From Myxocyprinus asiaticus (lineage: Eukaryota > Chordata > Actinopteri > Cypriniformes > Catostomidae): DNA of 64,000 nt. Each line of letters begins with the position of its first letter. Position 1 is the first letter of the stretch. Positions 1 through 11,258 of this stretch are shown piece by piece. The translations under genes were made by a program, and so were the position numbers. The stretch is taken from NCBI RefSeq assembly GCF_019703515.2, contig NC_059346.1, forward strand, positions 14,539,001 to 14,603,000, read 5' to 3'. The notes below the pieces were generated by a model that had not been told where the DNA came from, did no database searches, and was given only the letters and a program-made list of their open reading frames with translations.

Positions 1-889
1 ATCCTTTATTGGTCCTGAAGCAGCGTTCCTATCAGGCAATCACCTCCCTAAACCTGACCCTACTCCTAACCCGAACCAACCCCTAAAAGCAGAGGAATGA
101 TAGGTTGGTATGAATGTTGTTCAAGCCCCTTACCACAGTTGTAAGCCTAAGCCTAAAATCTGATTGGTTGATCAAGGATGCTGATCGAGGAATATGTTCT
201 ACTTGAGCAAGTTAAGCATTGCACTTGTGAATTAACTCTCAAAGAAAATTTCTGAATATGTGCACTTTTGCTTATTCCAGTGCAGTCATACTACATTTTG
301 TACTCCATTCACTCCCATTCAAATGCATCCGAACACGGTAGACCAGAAATGCAACCTCATGCGAAGAAATTTCGTATGACGCTGCGTACCAAAGTTCATG
401 CTTGGTGAACTGCGAATTCGTATGATGAGAGGACGTTTGACAAGTAGAAGATCGAAATGTCACACTGACCTCAATACAAAGAATATATATTTTAAAGCAG
501 CATGTTTTATTTTTGTAGAAATGTGAATAGACAATATATTTTAAAATGTTTAATATTATTAAAATTATTATTGTTATTTGTGATGTATTTCTGTATTTAC
601 TTACACCAGAAGTTCTCCAGCGTGACATCATGTCCTGGTCCATAGCGTTGTGCAAAAAACATTGCGTGCTCAAAGCCTATGTGACCACCCCTTTAGCCTC
701 AAAAAGTCATTCTGTAAAACACACTCCACAACAGGAGTCCTAACACTTCATACCATAAACAGTGGTGAAAAATAACCCAAATGTCTATATTAAGTTCATG
801 AAGTGACTGTAAATGCTTAATGACTTAAAATGTGGTTTCAATAACGACCAAAGTACATGTTGCTTGCACATTGGTGATAAAGTCAAAGT
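1..889. other. Upstream non-coding DNA, no gene seen
   Basis: No open frame here resembles a known protein. The first 100 bases hold a C-rich, telomere-like degenerate stretch (CCTAACCC-type words), as often seen in dispersed fish repeats. Around 330-430 there is a run with repeated 'TTCGTATGA'-type words that loosely resembles the short insertion inside the L1 copy near 36.6-36.7 kb, so it is probably an old transposon remnant. The overlapping opposite-strand frames at 272-673 and 546-743 have no family resemblance and are treated as chance. Confidence 0.5.
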
Positions 890-985
890 ACTGAGCAAGG
901 TTGCTGGTTCGAACACTACCAAGGGTAATTCTTGAGTTACTACCATTGTACCATTAACCTTAGGCACTTAACCTCAGATTACTCC
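890..985 (+). repeat. tRNA-derived SINE fragment
   Basis: A B-box-like word (GGTTCGAAC) at about 906 is followed by a body of the kind found in common cyprinid SINEs: a 'TTGAGTTACTACCATTGTACC' type segment, then 'GGCACTTAACCTCAGATTAC'. The A-box side and the tail are not convincing, so this is a fragment. A related SINE/LINE tail lies near 63140. Family name not assigned. Confidence 0.5.
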
Positions 986-1805
986 AAAGGCACTTAAAAT
1001 GCTGCTGTTCTGTGGTCATTTTTTACCATTTAGTGCATCCTAGAATTGGGTGAAAGCTGGTCTGTGTGTCTGATAGTGGGCAGCAATGCTGCCAAAACCG
1101 TAGTCAGTTGGCCTTATTACACATTCACCAAAGCTGCTGTTTCCTGTTGTCACCTGCCTGGCAGCTCGCCCCTTTCTCTCATCCTCCTCTGAAGCGAAGG
1201 AGCAGAAGATGGAGGGAGGCAGATAAGGAATGCAACCAGAGATTTATGGCCCAGAGGAAGATTGATTACGCCCGTCACTGGCCCTGATGTGCGCTTGGCA
1301 TTTGCCCCCAACCCGACTCATCAGCATGTTATACACACATACAATATGGACATTAATACTCATACACACTAAGCAAACACTCAAGCTCCTGTAAATCGCC
1401 TCTAGCCCTTTAGCGGAAACTGTCTCTCAGCTGTCACCATCTGAACTGCAGACAGACTATTATTCTTGTTTGTTTTTTACCCATCATTTCATAAAAACAC
1501 ACATCAGCACCTAGAAAGTGGTTTTCCCCAGGTCAGCGCGGGGTTTGTTCTTAACGTGTTTTGGAATGGTGAGTGGGGCTTTATTTTCTCCGGTGACAGA
1601 AGGAAGTGATGAGCTGTTGACGAATGGGTGTTTTGGGATGGCCAGGAGATGCAGCAGGTGTGTGTTTGTAATTCAGCCCACAGAGCCGAGAGGCAGCTGG
1701 AGCCACATTAAGCCTCCACCTTACACACTCCTCTGTTTGTGTGTCCTCTTCCTGCACTTTCTAGGTGTGAGTTACTTGAATTTAATAAAGATATACATGT
1801 CAGAG
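986..1805. other. Non-coding stretch
   Basis: No coding exon recognised. Frames at 1066-1287 and 1518-1823 lack homology and have unremarkable composition. The interval is less repeat-like than its surroundings and could hold part of the fam222a upstream region, but no promoter motif set or splice site could be tied to the gene. Confidence 0.35.
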
Positions 1806-1965
1806 ATGTGGCTTTGTGGTTAGTGCACATGTTTTCACATTTTGAGCAGTGCTGTCCTGCTCATGTGGGCGACATGAGTTTGAATCTTAGCTTGCAACAT
1901 TTCCTGATTCCACTCCCTTTCTCTCTATCATCTCTTTTCTCCTTTACAATAAAAGCGTTATAAAT
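1806..1965 (+). repeat. tRNA-derived SINE
   Basis: The A-box-like segment 'TGTGGTTAGTGCACATG' and B-box-like 'GAGTTTGAATC' are spaced as in a tRNA-derived pol III promoter. A pyrimidine-rich body (CCACTCCCTTTCTCTCT) and an 'AATAAAAGCG' tail follow. The same layout appears in reverse at about 31014-31160. Boundaries approximate. Confidence 0.55.
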
Positions 1966-1983
1966 ATACAAAAGGTTATAAAA

Positions 1984-2016
<33 letters not shown>

Positions 2017-2045
2017 ATGTATGTATGTATGTATGTGTGCATGTG

Positions 2046-2095
<50 letters not shown>
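1984..2095. repeat. Compound microsatellite (GT)n-(GTAT)n-(AT)n
   Basis: A (GT)n run is followed by GTAT tetranucleotides and then an (AT)n run of about 43 bases. It lies about 460 bases upstream of the first coding exon of fam222a and is a likely length polymorphism. Confidence 0.95.
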
Positions 2096-2100
<5 letters not shown>

Positions 2101-2261
2101 TTCTCTTCACTACAATAAATGTAATAAAATTACAAGTAAAAATATTATTTTTTATTTTTTAAATATATTTTATCGAATTATGTTACGTATTACATAAAAT
2201 AAATACAATAATTTCTGAAAATATATTTATCAATTAAAAAGTAAACTACATGAATAAAGTC

Positions 2262-2440
2262 CCAAATGGAGCCCAAATGGCCATTTCTAACTGTTGAGAT
2301 CAAGTTTCCCCCTCTAAATCAGCAGACAGACTGACTGACTGACTGACTGACTGAGAGAGACAGATGGACAGACTTCCTCTGGTGTTCCTAAATGACCATT
2401 CCAAACAGTTGGAGATCAGGTTTTCCCACAGATGTTTGTC
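2262..2440. repeat. Imperfect direct duplication flanking a (CTGA)n run
   Basis: The segment around 2275-2320 (AAATGGCCATTTCTAACTGT, then GAGATCAAG) is repeated with changes around 2390-2430 (AAATGACCATTCCAAACAGT, then GAGATCAGG). A (CTGA)n tetranucleotide run lies between them at about 2328-2354. It directly precedes the fam222a exon. Confidence 0.6.
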
Positions 2441-2554
2441 TTTGGGAAGATCAGTGTATTGTTGGAGATCAGTGTATTTCCTACAGATGTTTCAGTCTTG
2501 CCTGTAGTATTAATGGTATATCACTAACAAATCGATATTTTAATTTTTCTACAG

Positions 2555-2606
2555 GTCGGCCTCGGAAAACCAGCGGTTGTAGAATCATACCTGCGTCTGC
2601 GCAGTC
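2555..2606 (+). other. fam222a: 5' untranslated part of the first coding exon of fam222a
   Basis: A splice acceptor of good form (TTTAATTTTTCTACAG, AG at 2553-2554) precedes this 52-base leader. This implies at least one untranslated exon further upstream, as known for the family. No competing ATG lies between the acceptor and the proposed start. Confidence 0.65.
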
Positions 2607-2712
2607 ATGCTGGCCTGCCTGCAGAGGAGGCAGAATCCTGCACCCCAGCACGCCACGGCTGCCTGCAGCAGCAGCAAGACTCTTGAGCCAGTGCAACACA
2701 TCAACCGCAAAT
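2607..2712 (+). CDS. fam222a: FAM222A protein, first coding exon (residues 1-35 plus one base)
   Basis: This exon begins MLACLQRRQNPAPQH, matching the distinctive N-terminus of FAM222A rather than its paralogue FAM222B. It ends ...HINRK plus one base (T), followed by a canonical donor GTAAGC at 2713-2718. The remaining codon is completed by the first two bases of the exon at 39735, so the phases agree. The start is chosen because it follows a clear acceptor at 2553-2554 and opens the conserved MLACL motif. Reading through the donor meets a stop soon after, which supports splicing here. FAM222A (aggregatin in human work) is a poorly understood neural protein with no enzymatic domain, and the function in fish is unknown. 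The overlapping minus-strand frames at 2481-2809 are shadows. Confidence 0.88.
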
Positions 2713-3239
2713 GTAAGCAGCAAGAAGTATCGCAGTGTCCTTTGTGTAGATGAACAAACTCTGATAATTGAAGTTTAGATTTCAGCATTTGACTATCATT
2801 TTGGCACATTATCTGTTGTATGATTAATTTGTAATTTTAAGTGACATTGCTGGTTGAGAGCAGACTGGATTGTCTTGCTGATTGTCACTGGCACAGTGTA
2901 TTAAAATTATGTCATTCTGAAGAGCCAGATCTCTCAGATTGAATAATTAAATCTGACTCTGCAGTTACATGCTGACGACAGTGAGGATGAATTAAATGAA
3001 CTTTGACCAGAGACTTTTCCTTCATACTGTATTCTGTTGACACGGGCTATTTTTTATTATCAGCATGATAAAACACATTCATGACATCAGCCTAGTAAAA
3101 CCCAAAGCTGTTTTGACCCCCAAAATGTTCACATTACAATTGTTTCATGCCCCAAGATGCATCACTTAGTTCACAGTGGCATTGTTTAATGTCAAGTTAA
3201 CATCTTGTTATTTGTATCCTTGAAATGGCTTTTATCCTT

Positions 3240-3390
3240 TGCCTGAGACCCCTCACAAACTTATATTGTCTACTCAACTCTTCTATATTCTGCTCTGCTC
3301 TAGTCTGCTCTATTCTTCTATGCTCTACTACTCTATTCTGTCCTAGTCTACTATAGTCTTCCATACTCTTGTCTTTTATACTCTTCTATG
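3240..3390. repeat. Degenerate CTCTA/TCTGCTC low-complexity tract
   Basis: About 150 bases consist of irregular repeats of CTCTATTCTGCTCTA-like words. This is low complexity, with no coding signal. Confidence 0.75.
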
Positions 3391-3904
3391 ACATGTATGT
3401 TATTTACCAGAACCGTCTCAGTTTTCTAAATCTAGTTGGGTTATTCAAACCCATCAATTTCTTAATCATTTTTAACAAGCGGTTTCATTTTGCATATGTT
3501 TCTAGCCTCCACATGTTATTATAATAACAGAGTCTCCCTGATGGACAGGAATAATAGTTGTAGTTCCTGGTAACTTCTACAGAAGTAATAGGCAAACAGA
3601 ATTTTCAACTGATTTGATGTAACAGCTCTCTCTATTTACTGATCTGTAACTACTGGATCTCGCATCAGTATTTAGAACATTTGCAGCCTTTTTCTCCTCA
3701 TAGTTCAGATAAGACATTTAATCAGCAACAATTAAAAAGACTTGACCACAGAGGTTCACACAAAAACCTTCAAGGTTTTAACTCAACCCTGGCCCACAGT
3801 TAAGCTAAACATTTACAGTGGTGGATGTCCTTGCAAACACAAATTTGCTCATTAGCCATATGTGGATTTCACACGCACACACAAGTAACACATGTAGAAC
3901 AGAT

Positions 3905-3955
3905 CGCAAAAATGTTTGTGTGTGTTTGTGTGCGTTTGTGTGTGTGTGTGTAAGT
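3905..3955. repeat. (GT)n-rich microsatellite
   Basis: A run of TGTGTGTTTGTGTGCG and related words. It produces a spurious Cys/Val-rich frame at 3818-4012. Confidence 0.85.
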
Positions 3956-4539
3956 TTTCATGTATGTTTCCATGTTTGTTCAGGGTTCACAGGAATTTTA
4001 CAGACCAACTAAACTCGTTCTGACAGGCTCCAGTATTAAAGAAAGTAATGAACAGCCTACAGTTGTTGTTTTTTGTTTTGTTTTGTTTTTTGTTTTTTCA
4101 GACAGAAGATCCCAGAGCTCTGCTTAAATTCTCAGATCAGACTTAAACTGAGGGAGCTCTTCCTGAAATGAGAGTGAGAGAAGAAAGGGACAAGAGAGGG
4201 GGTGTTCTGCTTTTTGAATATTCCATATGCCTTCAGTTCCTTTTGTTGACATGGCAGTATTCCACAGGCAAATAAACATGCAAGGTGTATCCACTATCCC
4301 TTAGGTTCAGCTCTAAGCTCAGAGCTTAAAGGTAATAGGATGGCATGTTCCTTCTGCTGCTAACTGAATAGTATGGCATCATTCTGCTTTCTCATTCATG
4401 TACAAATAGGAACAGAAGGAAAGGACACTATTTTGTACAGATTTTGTGCAAAAGGGCATCTGCTGCCCTTGTCTGAGATATTTGTGTCGAGAGGACAGTG
4501 AAATGGATTCATTGTTAGAATAGAGTCTCCATGTTAAGG

Positions 4540-4800
4540 TTTGGATGGATGGATGGATGAACGAATGGATAGATGATGGATGCATGAAAGGATGGACAGA
4601 TAATGTTGGAGAAATAGATGGATGAATGGATGGATTGATTTGCAAATGAATGGATGGATGATGGGTGGATGGACAGATGGATGGTTGGATGGATGGATGG
4701 ATAGATGGATGCATTGATAAACAAGTGGATGAATGATGGTTGAATGGATAGACAGATGATAGATAGATAGATGAATGATGCATGTCTGGATGGGTGGTTG
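4540..4800. repeat. (GGAT)n/(GATA)n tetranucleotide repeat
   Basis: About 260 bases of degenerate GGATGGATGAAT and GATAGATAGATG words. The two long minus-strand frames across 4379-4966 (Pro/Ser/His-rich, '[12 protein letters not shown]') are simply its translation and are not genes. Confidence 0.92.
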
Positions 4801-5362
4801 GACGTGTACAGTAAATGGATATATGGATCAGAAATGAACCCATGTTGTAAAATGGAAAAGTGTAAAATGTGAGGTTTGTTTGAGAGAAAAGAGAGGCAGA
4901 AAAAAAGAGTGCTAAAGAGAGAGATGGAGACTGCCATGGGTGATTAAATTGATTCCCTCCCTCCAATTTCAGCAGGATTTAGCCACTTCCTTTCTTGACT
5001 TATTATTGAGAGCCAGTCAGTAGGGGTCTGGGTCTGAAATCAATAGGAAAAGAACAGTTTCTTATTCCCTCCATCTCTTTCTTTTTCACACAAAAACTCA
5101 CTCCTCCTGGCCTCCTCCATTCGCCTTTGTTTGGGAGATCACCACTGTAGATCACAAGCTCATAACAATAAGTAAAAGACCTCTGTGTGTTTGTAATTGA
5201 TAAAAGTATCTGTATCTGTGCTGTGGATTTGATATGGACTGTACCGTCTTGTCTGAGGCTGCAGGGCAGACAGATGTCTAGTTTAAGCCAGAGAGAGGAC
5301 AGACTACAAGCTACTGTCTGAAACCGGCTCCTTGAGCATCAGACCAGCAGTCTGGAGACTAG

Positions 5363-5826
5363 GAATGTTCACCCTTACATATTTTCAAAATCGATAAGTC
5401 GATTAATCACTTGTATAATTTGGCAGGTTTTGTGTTCACTTGACCCAGAGTGGACATTTTTTTAGGGGGTCCTCACATAAGATGTTTAAAAAACATTCTC
5501 GCGTTCAAAAACAGCAAGACTAAGCACAACGGAATGGAACAGAATACAGGGTTGTCGAGATGCGTTTTGAAAAGTTGGACTATTTTTTAACTTGACATGC
5601 CCTCTTAAACACGTAATGCCCAACGCGACACTTTAGCTGTTTGACAGCCAAAAACATCCATCTAAACTGGCATGACTGCAGTGGTGAACTTTTCAGAGAC
5701 GATTTTACCAAGCAAACTGTCTAACACATACAGTATAGCATGCTAATTGCACCGGCAGTAAAAATGGTCAACCCCACTAATCGACAAGTTGTTGGATGAC
5801 TAGTCAACTATCGTGACCCATCACTA
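5363..5826. mobile_element. hAT-like non-autonomous element, degraded
   Basis: The left end (TAGGAATGTTCAC) and the inverted right end (TAGTGATGGGTCAC read on the other strand) form an imperfect terminal inverted repeat. Just inside them are 'ATCGATTAATCGACTAG'-type words. The same subterminal words recur at 7870-8710. No transposase-like frame and no clean 8-bp target duplication were found. Class assignment is inference from the ends. Confidence 0.5.
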
Positions 5827-6929
5827 CTAAAGATGATGGAAGAAGACCATTAAGGCCAGCCTTGGCCAGCCTTGTTTTTCTACACATGCGGACAGTCTTC
5901 GACTTTAGGCGTTGTCAGTACATGCGCCTGACGTTGACATTGCAAAAAGAATATCACAAAGCAGTCAAAGTGTGCATGCGTCCGAATGGGCTTCTGGTCA
6001 AAAGAGTATAATTTGAAAGGTTGAGCGCTGACCATGCGTGAGACTGAACAGCACATGGAAAAATGAAGAGTACTCTAGATTTTACCTGCTAGACCAGGTT
6101 GGCTTTTCTGTCCTTTGCTCAGCTTCAGCATGATCGGGTGGTATTAAAAAAAAAAGTAAAACATTCCCCCTCTGCATGCAGATGCCGAGTGCCTGCACAG
6201 TTCATTGATGCAACTCCCATTAAAAATGCCTCATACCCTCAATAAAAAAGGACTTAACTGGCTCCAGCATCAGCTGCGAGTGCTCGGATCGACTCGCCAG
6301 GCAGTCAGTTTCCCCTGAGTGCATGGAGCTTAGTGGGCGAAACGAAAGAGAGAGAAGGGCAGATAGGAAGTTGGGAGATAGGAAAATGGGTTGTTTTCAT
6401 TATCACACCTCTTTCCCTATCTGTGCAGAAAGAGAGCTTGAAAAAATGAAAGCGTGTTGCAAAGTGGAGGTAGCATGAGATGGAGGGGGTGTAGAGAGTT
6501 AGAGTGAAAGTGAGAACGACATGCTTTTAAAAACCCGTTGATCGCCTGCGTTAAAAATATCGTAGTAGATTAGCTTCACTGAGGAGCTTTACTCCTTCTA
6601 GCCAAGAAATGGAGGCATTAGTTAAATTATAAATCATAGCCGCTTGCTTTCAGCATGCCTAAATTCTCAGAGTATGTGGCGGCACTCTCCCGTGACAGGG
6701 CTTGTCATTCCTAATTAAATCTCCCTGTTTGGGTGACATTTGTAGCTGTCGTCCAGCCCCCCGCCAGTGTCTGTCTGCCAGTAGCTTGGGCAAGTCTGGG
6801 CAAGAGAGCAGATCCCCCCTCATCAGAACAGACCCTGAAGACAGGAGCACTGGGGCCATCCACATTAGAGAGTCTCTACCACTGACCTCTGTGCGGGACT
6901 CTGGCTGTTTTCGGGTCTTTATTCCTTTC
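5827..6929. other. Intronic stretch, mostly single-copy in appearance
   Basis: No gene seen. The subsegment at about 6590-6880 has balanced composition and homeodomain-like AT cores (TTAATTATA-type, CCTAATTAAATC), which is how conserved non-coding elements often look. This is only an impression. The frames at 6659-6931 are unsupported. Confidence 0.35.
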
Positions 6930-7330
6930 ACTCTTTGGTTCTCTCTTTCACTTTGTTTCGTGCTCTTGCTCTTTTGCGTATTTGCTCTTTTGCTCTTTAT
7001 TGTGCTTTTTCTTTCTTTCGCTCCTCGTTGTGCTTGCTTTCTCTTTCTTTCTTGCTTTCTTGCTTTGTTGCTTTTGTTTCTTTTACCACCCTTTTCAAGC
7101 TTTCTTTTTACTTTTTCTCTTTTAGCTTTTTCTTTCTTTCACTCCTTGTGCTTTCTTCTTTCACCCTTTTTCCATTTGTTTTTTTTTTTTGTTTTTTTTT
7201 TGCTCGTTCTTGCTCTCTTGTGTTTTTATCTTTTGCCCTTTCTTGCACTTTTTACTTTATTTTGCTCTTATGCTCTTTCTTTCACCACTTTTCATTCTTT
7301 ATTTTGCTTGTTCTTTTGCTCTTGCAAGAA
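6930..7330. repeat. Polypyrimidine tract, (CTTT)n-derived
   Basis: About 400 bases of almost pure pyrimidine on the + strand are built from CTTTCTTTCTTGC, TTTTGCTCTT and CACTTTTT words. Phe/Leu/Ser-rich frames here are artefacts. Two similar tracts lie near 9180-9310 and 62510-63290. Confidence 0.9.
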
Positions 7331-7509
7331 CCATTTAAAAAAAATACCGGAACCATTTGATTTTCATGACTTCCGTTAAGGGTTCCTGTACTTGAAATTT
7401 TCTGCAGGTGCAGAAAAATACACTGACAGTGTTTCCTGTAGCGCAATTCAGCAGCAGCACTGCCCCCTACTGAATCTACAGCTTGAAATACATAGTGCAG
7501 TCAGTGTAT

Positions 7510-7712
7510 GTTGATTCCTGAACTAATGACTCTTTTGATCCGGTTCTTTTGAACCTACAGTGCAGAACATTCACCACTTCCAGTATAGTCCAATTCTCAA
7601 ATGATTAACTCTGATGATTTGGTTCTTTTGAATCTACTGCGAGGAATATACTGCGCTTCCGGTATAGTCGGATTCCCGAACGAATGACTCTAATGATCCA
7701 GTTCTTTTTAGC
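7510..7712. repeat. 79-bp tandem repeat, about 2.5 copies
   Basis: The word GGTTCTTTT (third copy AGTTCTTTTT) occurs at 7542, 7621 and 7700, exactly 79 bases apart. It is preceded each time by a GATTCYYGAACTAATGACTC-like segment. Similar but unlinked 'GAACCGGTTCTTTTTAGTGA' words occur at about 21290, inside another transposon. Confidence 0.75.
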
Positions 7713-7864
7713 GATTCAAAAACACTTACTCATCAGTCAGAGCAGTTACTGAATTATTCTTATACTGATGTGCAAGTTATGAATGTCCAACTCGAAATTT
7801 AATAAGAACTGTTGTTCTTATTGAAATAAGAACAAGTCCCACAAGCCTGAAGTACAACATTAGA

Positions 7865-8712
7865 CTATTATTTTTCATAATCGACTAATCGATCGGTTGT
7901 TTAAACAAATAGTCAGTGTTAAGAATAATAATTTATAATTAGGCTCAGTTATGTTCACGTGATGTTCAGACGCTTTATAGAGGGATATACGGACGCTAAG
8001 TGCAACACTTCAACATGGTGGCTAATGGATATTCAACAAATAAATAGGCTAAATAACTATAACATCTTACTGCACAAAACTATCAAAGTAAGAAAAGAAA
8101 TAAGAAAGGCTCCAATACGGTGCAGCGTATAACTGCTTATGCGCATCCTAAACGCAGATTTACATGCTTCAGTGCGATCCTTGCTGCGCATTCAAAAGCG
8201 CAGAACTGCAAGATAATATTGCGGATACACAACATCATGCGGTTAGTTCACAACATGCGGTTAGTTCACAACATCAAGTAGTTTAAGCCTTTTTTACTGC
8301 AACTATTTATTTAAAAGATTTTAATCTCTCCACAACACCTCACAAATATGGGAATATTACTATGAGCAAAGGATTTCATGTCCGACAGTGATCATCTTGA
8401 AATGTATTGTTTATGCAGCACTTTGCTTTAACAACTGACCATAAAAAGATTAAACCTAAAGCAGTAAAGAGACAAAACTTCTTGCAGAGGATTTAACTGT
8501 GCTGACTGTTATTCACTGTTAAGCACAGCAAGTTATCATCACGCAAAAACACTCACTAAGAAGTGTCATCTCTCAATTAATTTGAGAATTGCATCTCCCA
8601 TTAAAACCACCACCACTAAAACAATTAATGTTAGTAGTCTACCTCACTAATCGACTAGTCAGTTGTTGGATGACTAGTGGATTAGTCAACCACTCTGGCA
8701 CATCCCTACTAC
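7865..8712. mobile_element. hAT-like non-autonomous element, degraded
   Basis: The right end (ACTAGTGGATTAGTCAACCA, then CTCTGGCACATCCCTA) and the left CGACTAATCGATCGG subterminal words match the style of the copy at 5363-5826. The interior holds a short tandem duplication (CATGCGGTTAGTTCACAA, at about 8235-8272). No transposase frame survives. Left boundary uncertain. Confidence 0.45.
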
Positions 8713-9179
8713 ATAACACAACTGTCTCTGGAACTGTTACTGTTATGTCATGTAATTCAGACCTGAATTATTGACTGCTTGTTTATGTAACAATGTGTAG
8801 TTGAAGATACAGAAGTTTTGTTGTAATAAGTGGAATTTAAAAAAAATAATAAATGCATGAATTAAATATGCTATCACATTTATTGTTTGTTTAGAATTTT
8901 TATTTAAATTATATGTAGAATTAATTATTGTATTGCATTTATGCTTCTAAAAAGTCTGCAAATGCACCTTTTACAAGAATTGTTTTAAATGTATTTCTGA
9001 TTTGTTACAACTGCTCTTTAGAAACTTAAAATTATCTAATCATTTGGCAACAGACATCTAGGGGCAATAAATGCAATATAATAATAATTATTATTTTGTT
9101 ACTAGATCCGCTAACGAACCAGAATCATAGAGAGGAATTGCAATCAGAACCAGAACCGTTAAATTCCTTACAATTCCTA
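8713..9179. other. AT-rich intronic stretch
   Basis: AT-rich with no gene or clear repeat family. A short TAATAATTATTATTTTG run lies at about 9080. Confidence 0.4.
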
Positions 9180-9312
9180 TCCCTATACTCTTGTTTCTTG
9201 AGCTTTTTATTCTTTCCCTTCACCTTTGGCTCTTTTTCTTTCTTTCTTTTTTCTTTCTTTCTTTCTTTCTCTCTTTCTTTTGCTTGCTCTTTCACGCTGT
9301 CTTTGTCTATTT
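9180..9312. repeat. Short polypyrimidine tract, (CTTT)n
   Basis: A TTTCTTTCTTTC-rich stretch of the same type as those at 6930 and 62510. The Lys/Arg/Glu-rich minus-strand frames across it (9125-9322, 9207-9602) are its complement. Confidence 0.85.
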
Positions 9313-10169
9313 GTCCCTCCAACAGTTTTAATTTCCTCCATAGGGATATGTGTGTAGATTGGATGCAAATTCTTCATGTGATCCATAACACACTCATCTG
9401 TGTAAGGTGTATATCTCTCAGTATTGTGTATTTTGTGTATATCTCTCAGTATTTCTTCTTCCAATACCCTGATCCTCAACAAGGTTTGGCAGCTAATCAG
9501 ATGCACATATGGCACTGTGACATAATGCACTGAGTCAAAACGATCAATCCGGTAGAGGAAGATTATCACCTCCAATGGCCTGATGAGAAGGATTTGATCC
9601 ACGTCATAGTCAGTACCATGCTAACTTCCAACAAGACATCAGATTTGGACCGAATCTTAAGTTCTTACATTTATGGATAAAAAGGCTTGTGTAAAGGTAA
9701 TGAGATGCTGGCCACCTATCAGATTGACTTGGTACTGCAGTGCAGTGCGCCTTCTTTCCAGCAGAGAAAAGCAAAGCACGTTTACTCTGAAATATTTAAA
9801 CATGCTTACGGGGGCAGCTAAAATAACAGCTTTCGCCCTAATTTCCTTGATGCCCTGCAGACAGTGAGAGAGAGCAGGACTTGGTAGGAATCAGCATTCT
9901 TTGACCTTTCTCATGGATTGAGCACTGTCCTCCAAATGCACATTCCTGTTTTATTGTGTGGTCCTGTTTGGATGGAAAACAACTTCTCTCACCTTTTTTG
10001 TCTCAATTGATTGACAGCTGCCCTCTCTATAATTATTCCTTCATCTGTTTCACCCTCAGGCCTTGTGTCTGCAAAATTGGATTTACCCATGTACATAATG
10101 TGACCTTTTCCTCTATTTCATGAGTCTGGTGTTAAGAGATATGTGTGTATTTTAGTTGGCCAGGTCAGA
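9313..10169. other. Intronic stretch without recognised features
   Basis: No gene, RNA or clear repeat was recognised. Frames at 9096-9602 and 9673-9867 have no family resemblance. Confidence 0.4.
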
Positions 10170-10177
10170 CCCACTAG

Positions 10178-11097
10178 CAGTGTTCATTTTTTCACAGTTT
10201 TCTGTTTTAGTCATAGTTTTAGTCTTTTGACGAAAATGTCCTTTTAAAATTAGTCAGTATTTCGTTATCTCATATTCATTAGTTTTAGTCAGACGAAAAT
10301 CTTTTAGTTGACGACGATGTGCAAAATGGACGAAAAAGTGTGTAACACTGTAACAGATGAAACTTTAATTAAATATTCAAACATTTATAAACATTTTCTA
10401 ATTGAAAAATGTATCAAACATATAACTGTACATAGCCTACTGTCCTTGTTGTGAAAAAAAAACTGAGCTTCTAAAATAATAATGAATAGACTGAAGTATT
10501 AGCTTCTTTTTAGAAGTTCGCCTACTGTACTTTGAATTCTTCATGCTTTAGAGACTTCATTTTCCTTGAAAGTATTATACATTGCGAGTTTCTTATGGAA
10601 ACAGTGTATTCACAATGCAAGTTACGCAGTGCAAATGACGCATATTCTGACTAGCGCGTCATTTAGTTCAAGTTCACCTGTTCATTCGCTTCACTGTGCA
10701 GGATATACGCTACTTTAGTGATTAAAGTCATGTATAAATAGGATGCATTTGAATGAGGTATTTACCCTGTTTTGAAGTGGTTCATTTTGCCTGTGTTCAA
10801 ATCACGCAGCTCAAATGGAGAAATCCCCAATTATTAATGGGTTAAATGAATCTATATCTAATATCTTCTATATATATATAATAGATGTTTCTTCTCCTTT
10901 TCATATCTTGCACTGTTAATATCTTGCAGTGTCATTTATATCTCGTCATATTTTCGTCTATATATGCTTAAATAAAATCGTTTAATTATCATCATGATGC
11001 GCCTTTTTCGTCTCGTCTTCGTTATTGTTGACGAAATCAAAAAACCCTTAGTCAACGAATGTTTTCATCAGTGATTTCGATGACAAGATTAACACTG
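10178..11097. mobile_element. hAT-superfamily non-autonomous element, 920 bp, with 8-bp target duplication
   Basis: Ends are CAGTGTT...AACACTG, flanked by identical 8-bp direct repeats CCCACTAG at 10170-10177 and 11098-11105. The subterminal regions are rich in inverted TTTAGTC/GACGAAA words. The 8-bp duplication and the CA-G termini are the hAT signature. No transposase frame is present. The right boundary was later hit by the element at 11103-12506, so this copy is the older of the two. Confidence 0.88.
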
Positions 11098-11102
11098 CCC
11101 AC

Positions 11103-11198
11103 TAGGGGTGTAACGGTTCGAATTTCTCACGGTTCGGTTTGTATCATGGTTTAAGGGTCACGGTTTCGGTACGGTTCAGTATTTGCTTTGTTCAAAAA

Positions 11199-11258
<60 letters not shown>

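Noticed and set aside
1..110. Telomere-like or interstitial telomeric repeat at the window start
   Set aside because: The CCTAACCC words are irregular and mixed with other sequence. They fit a dispersed repeat better than (TTAGGG)n.
4379..4966. Long minus-strand frames (195 and 140 codons)
   Set aside because: They are translations of the GGAT/GATA tetranucleotide repeat (HPSIHPS-type), with no domain.
6702..7379. 225-codon Phe/Leu/Ser-rich frame resembling a membrane protein
   Set aside because: It reads through the polypyrimidine tract in every frame. Hydrophobicity is a by-product of T-rich codons.
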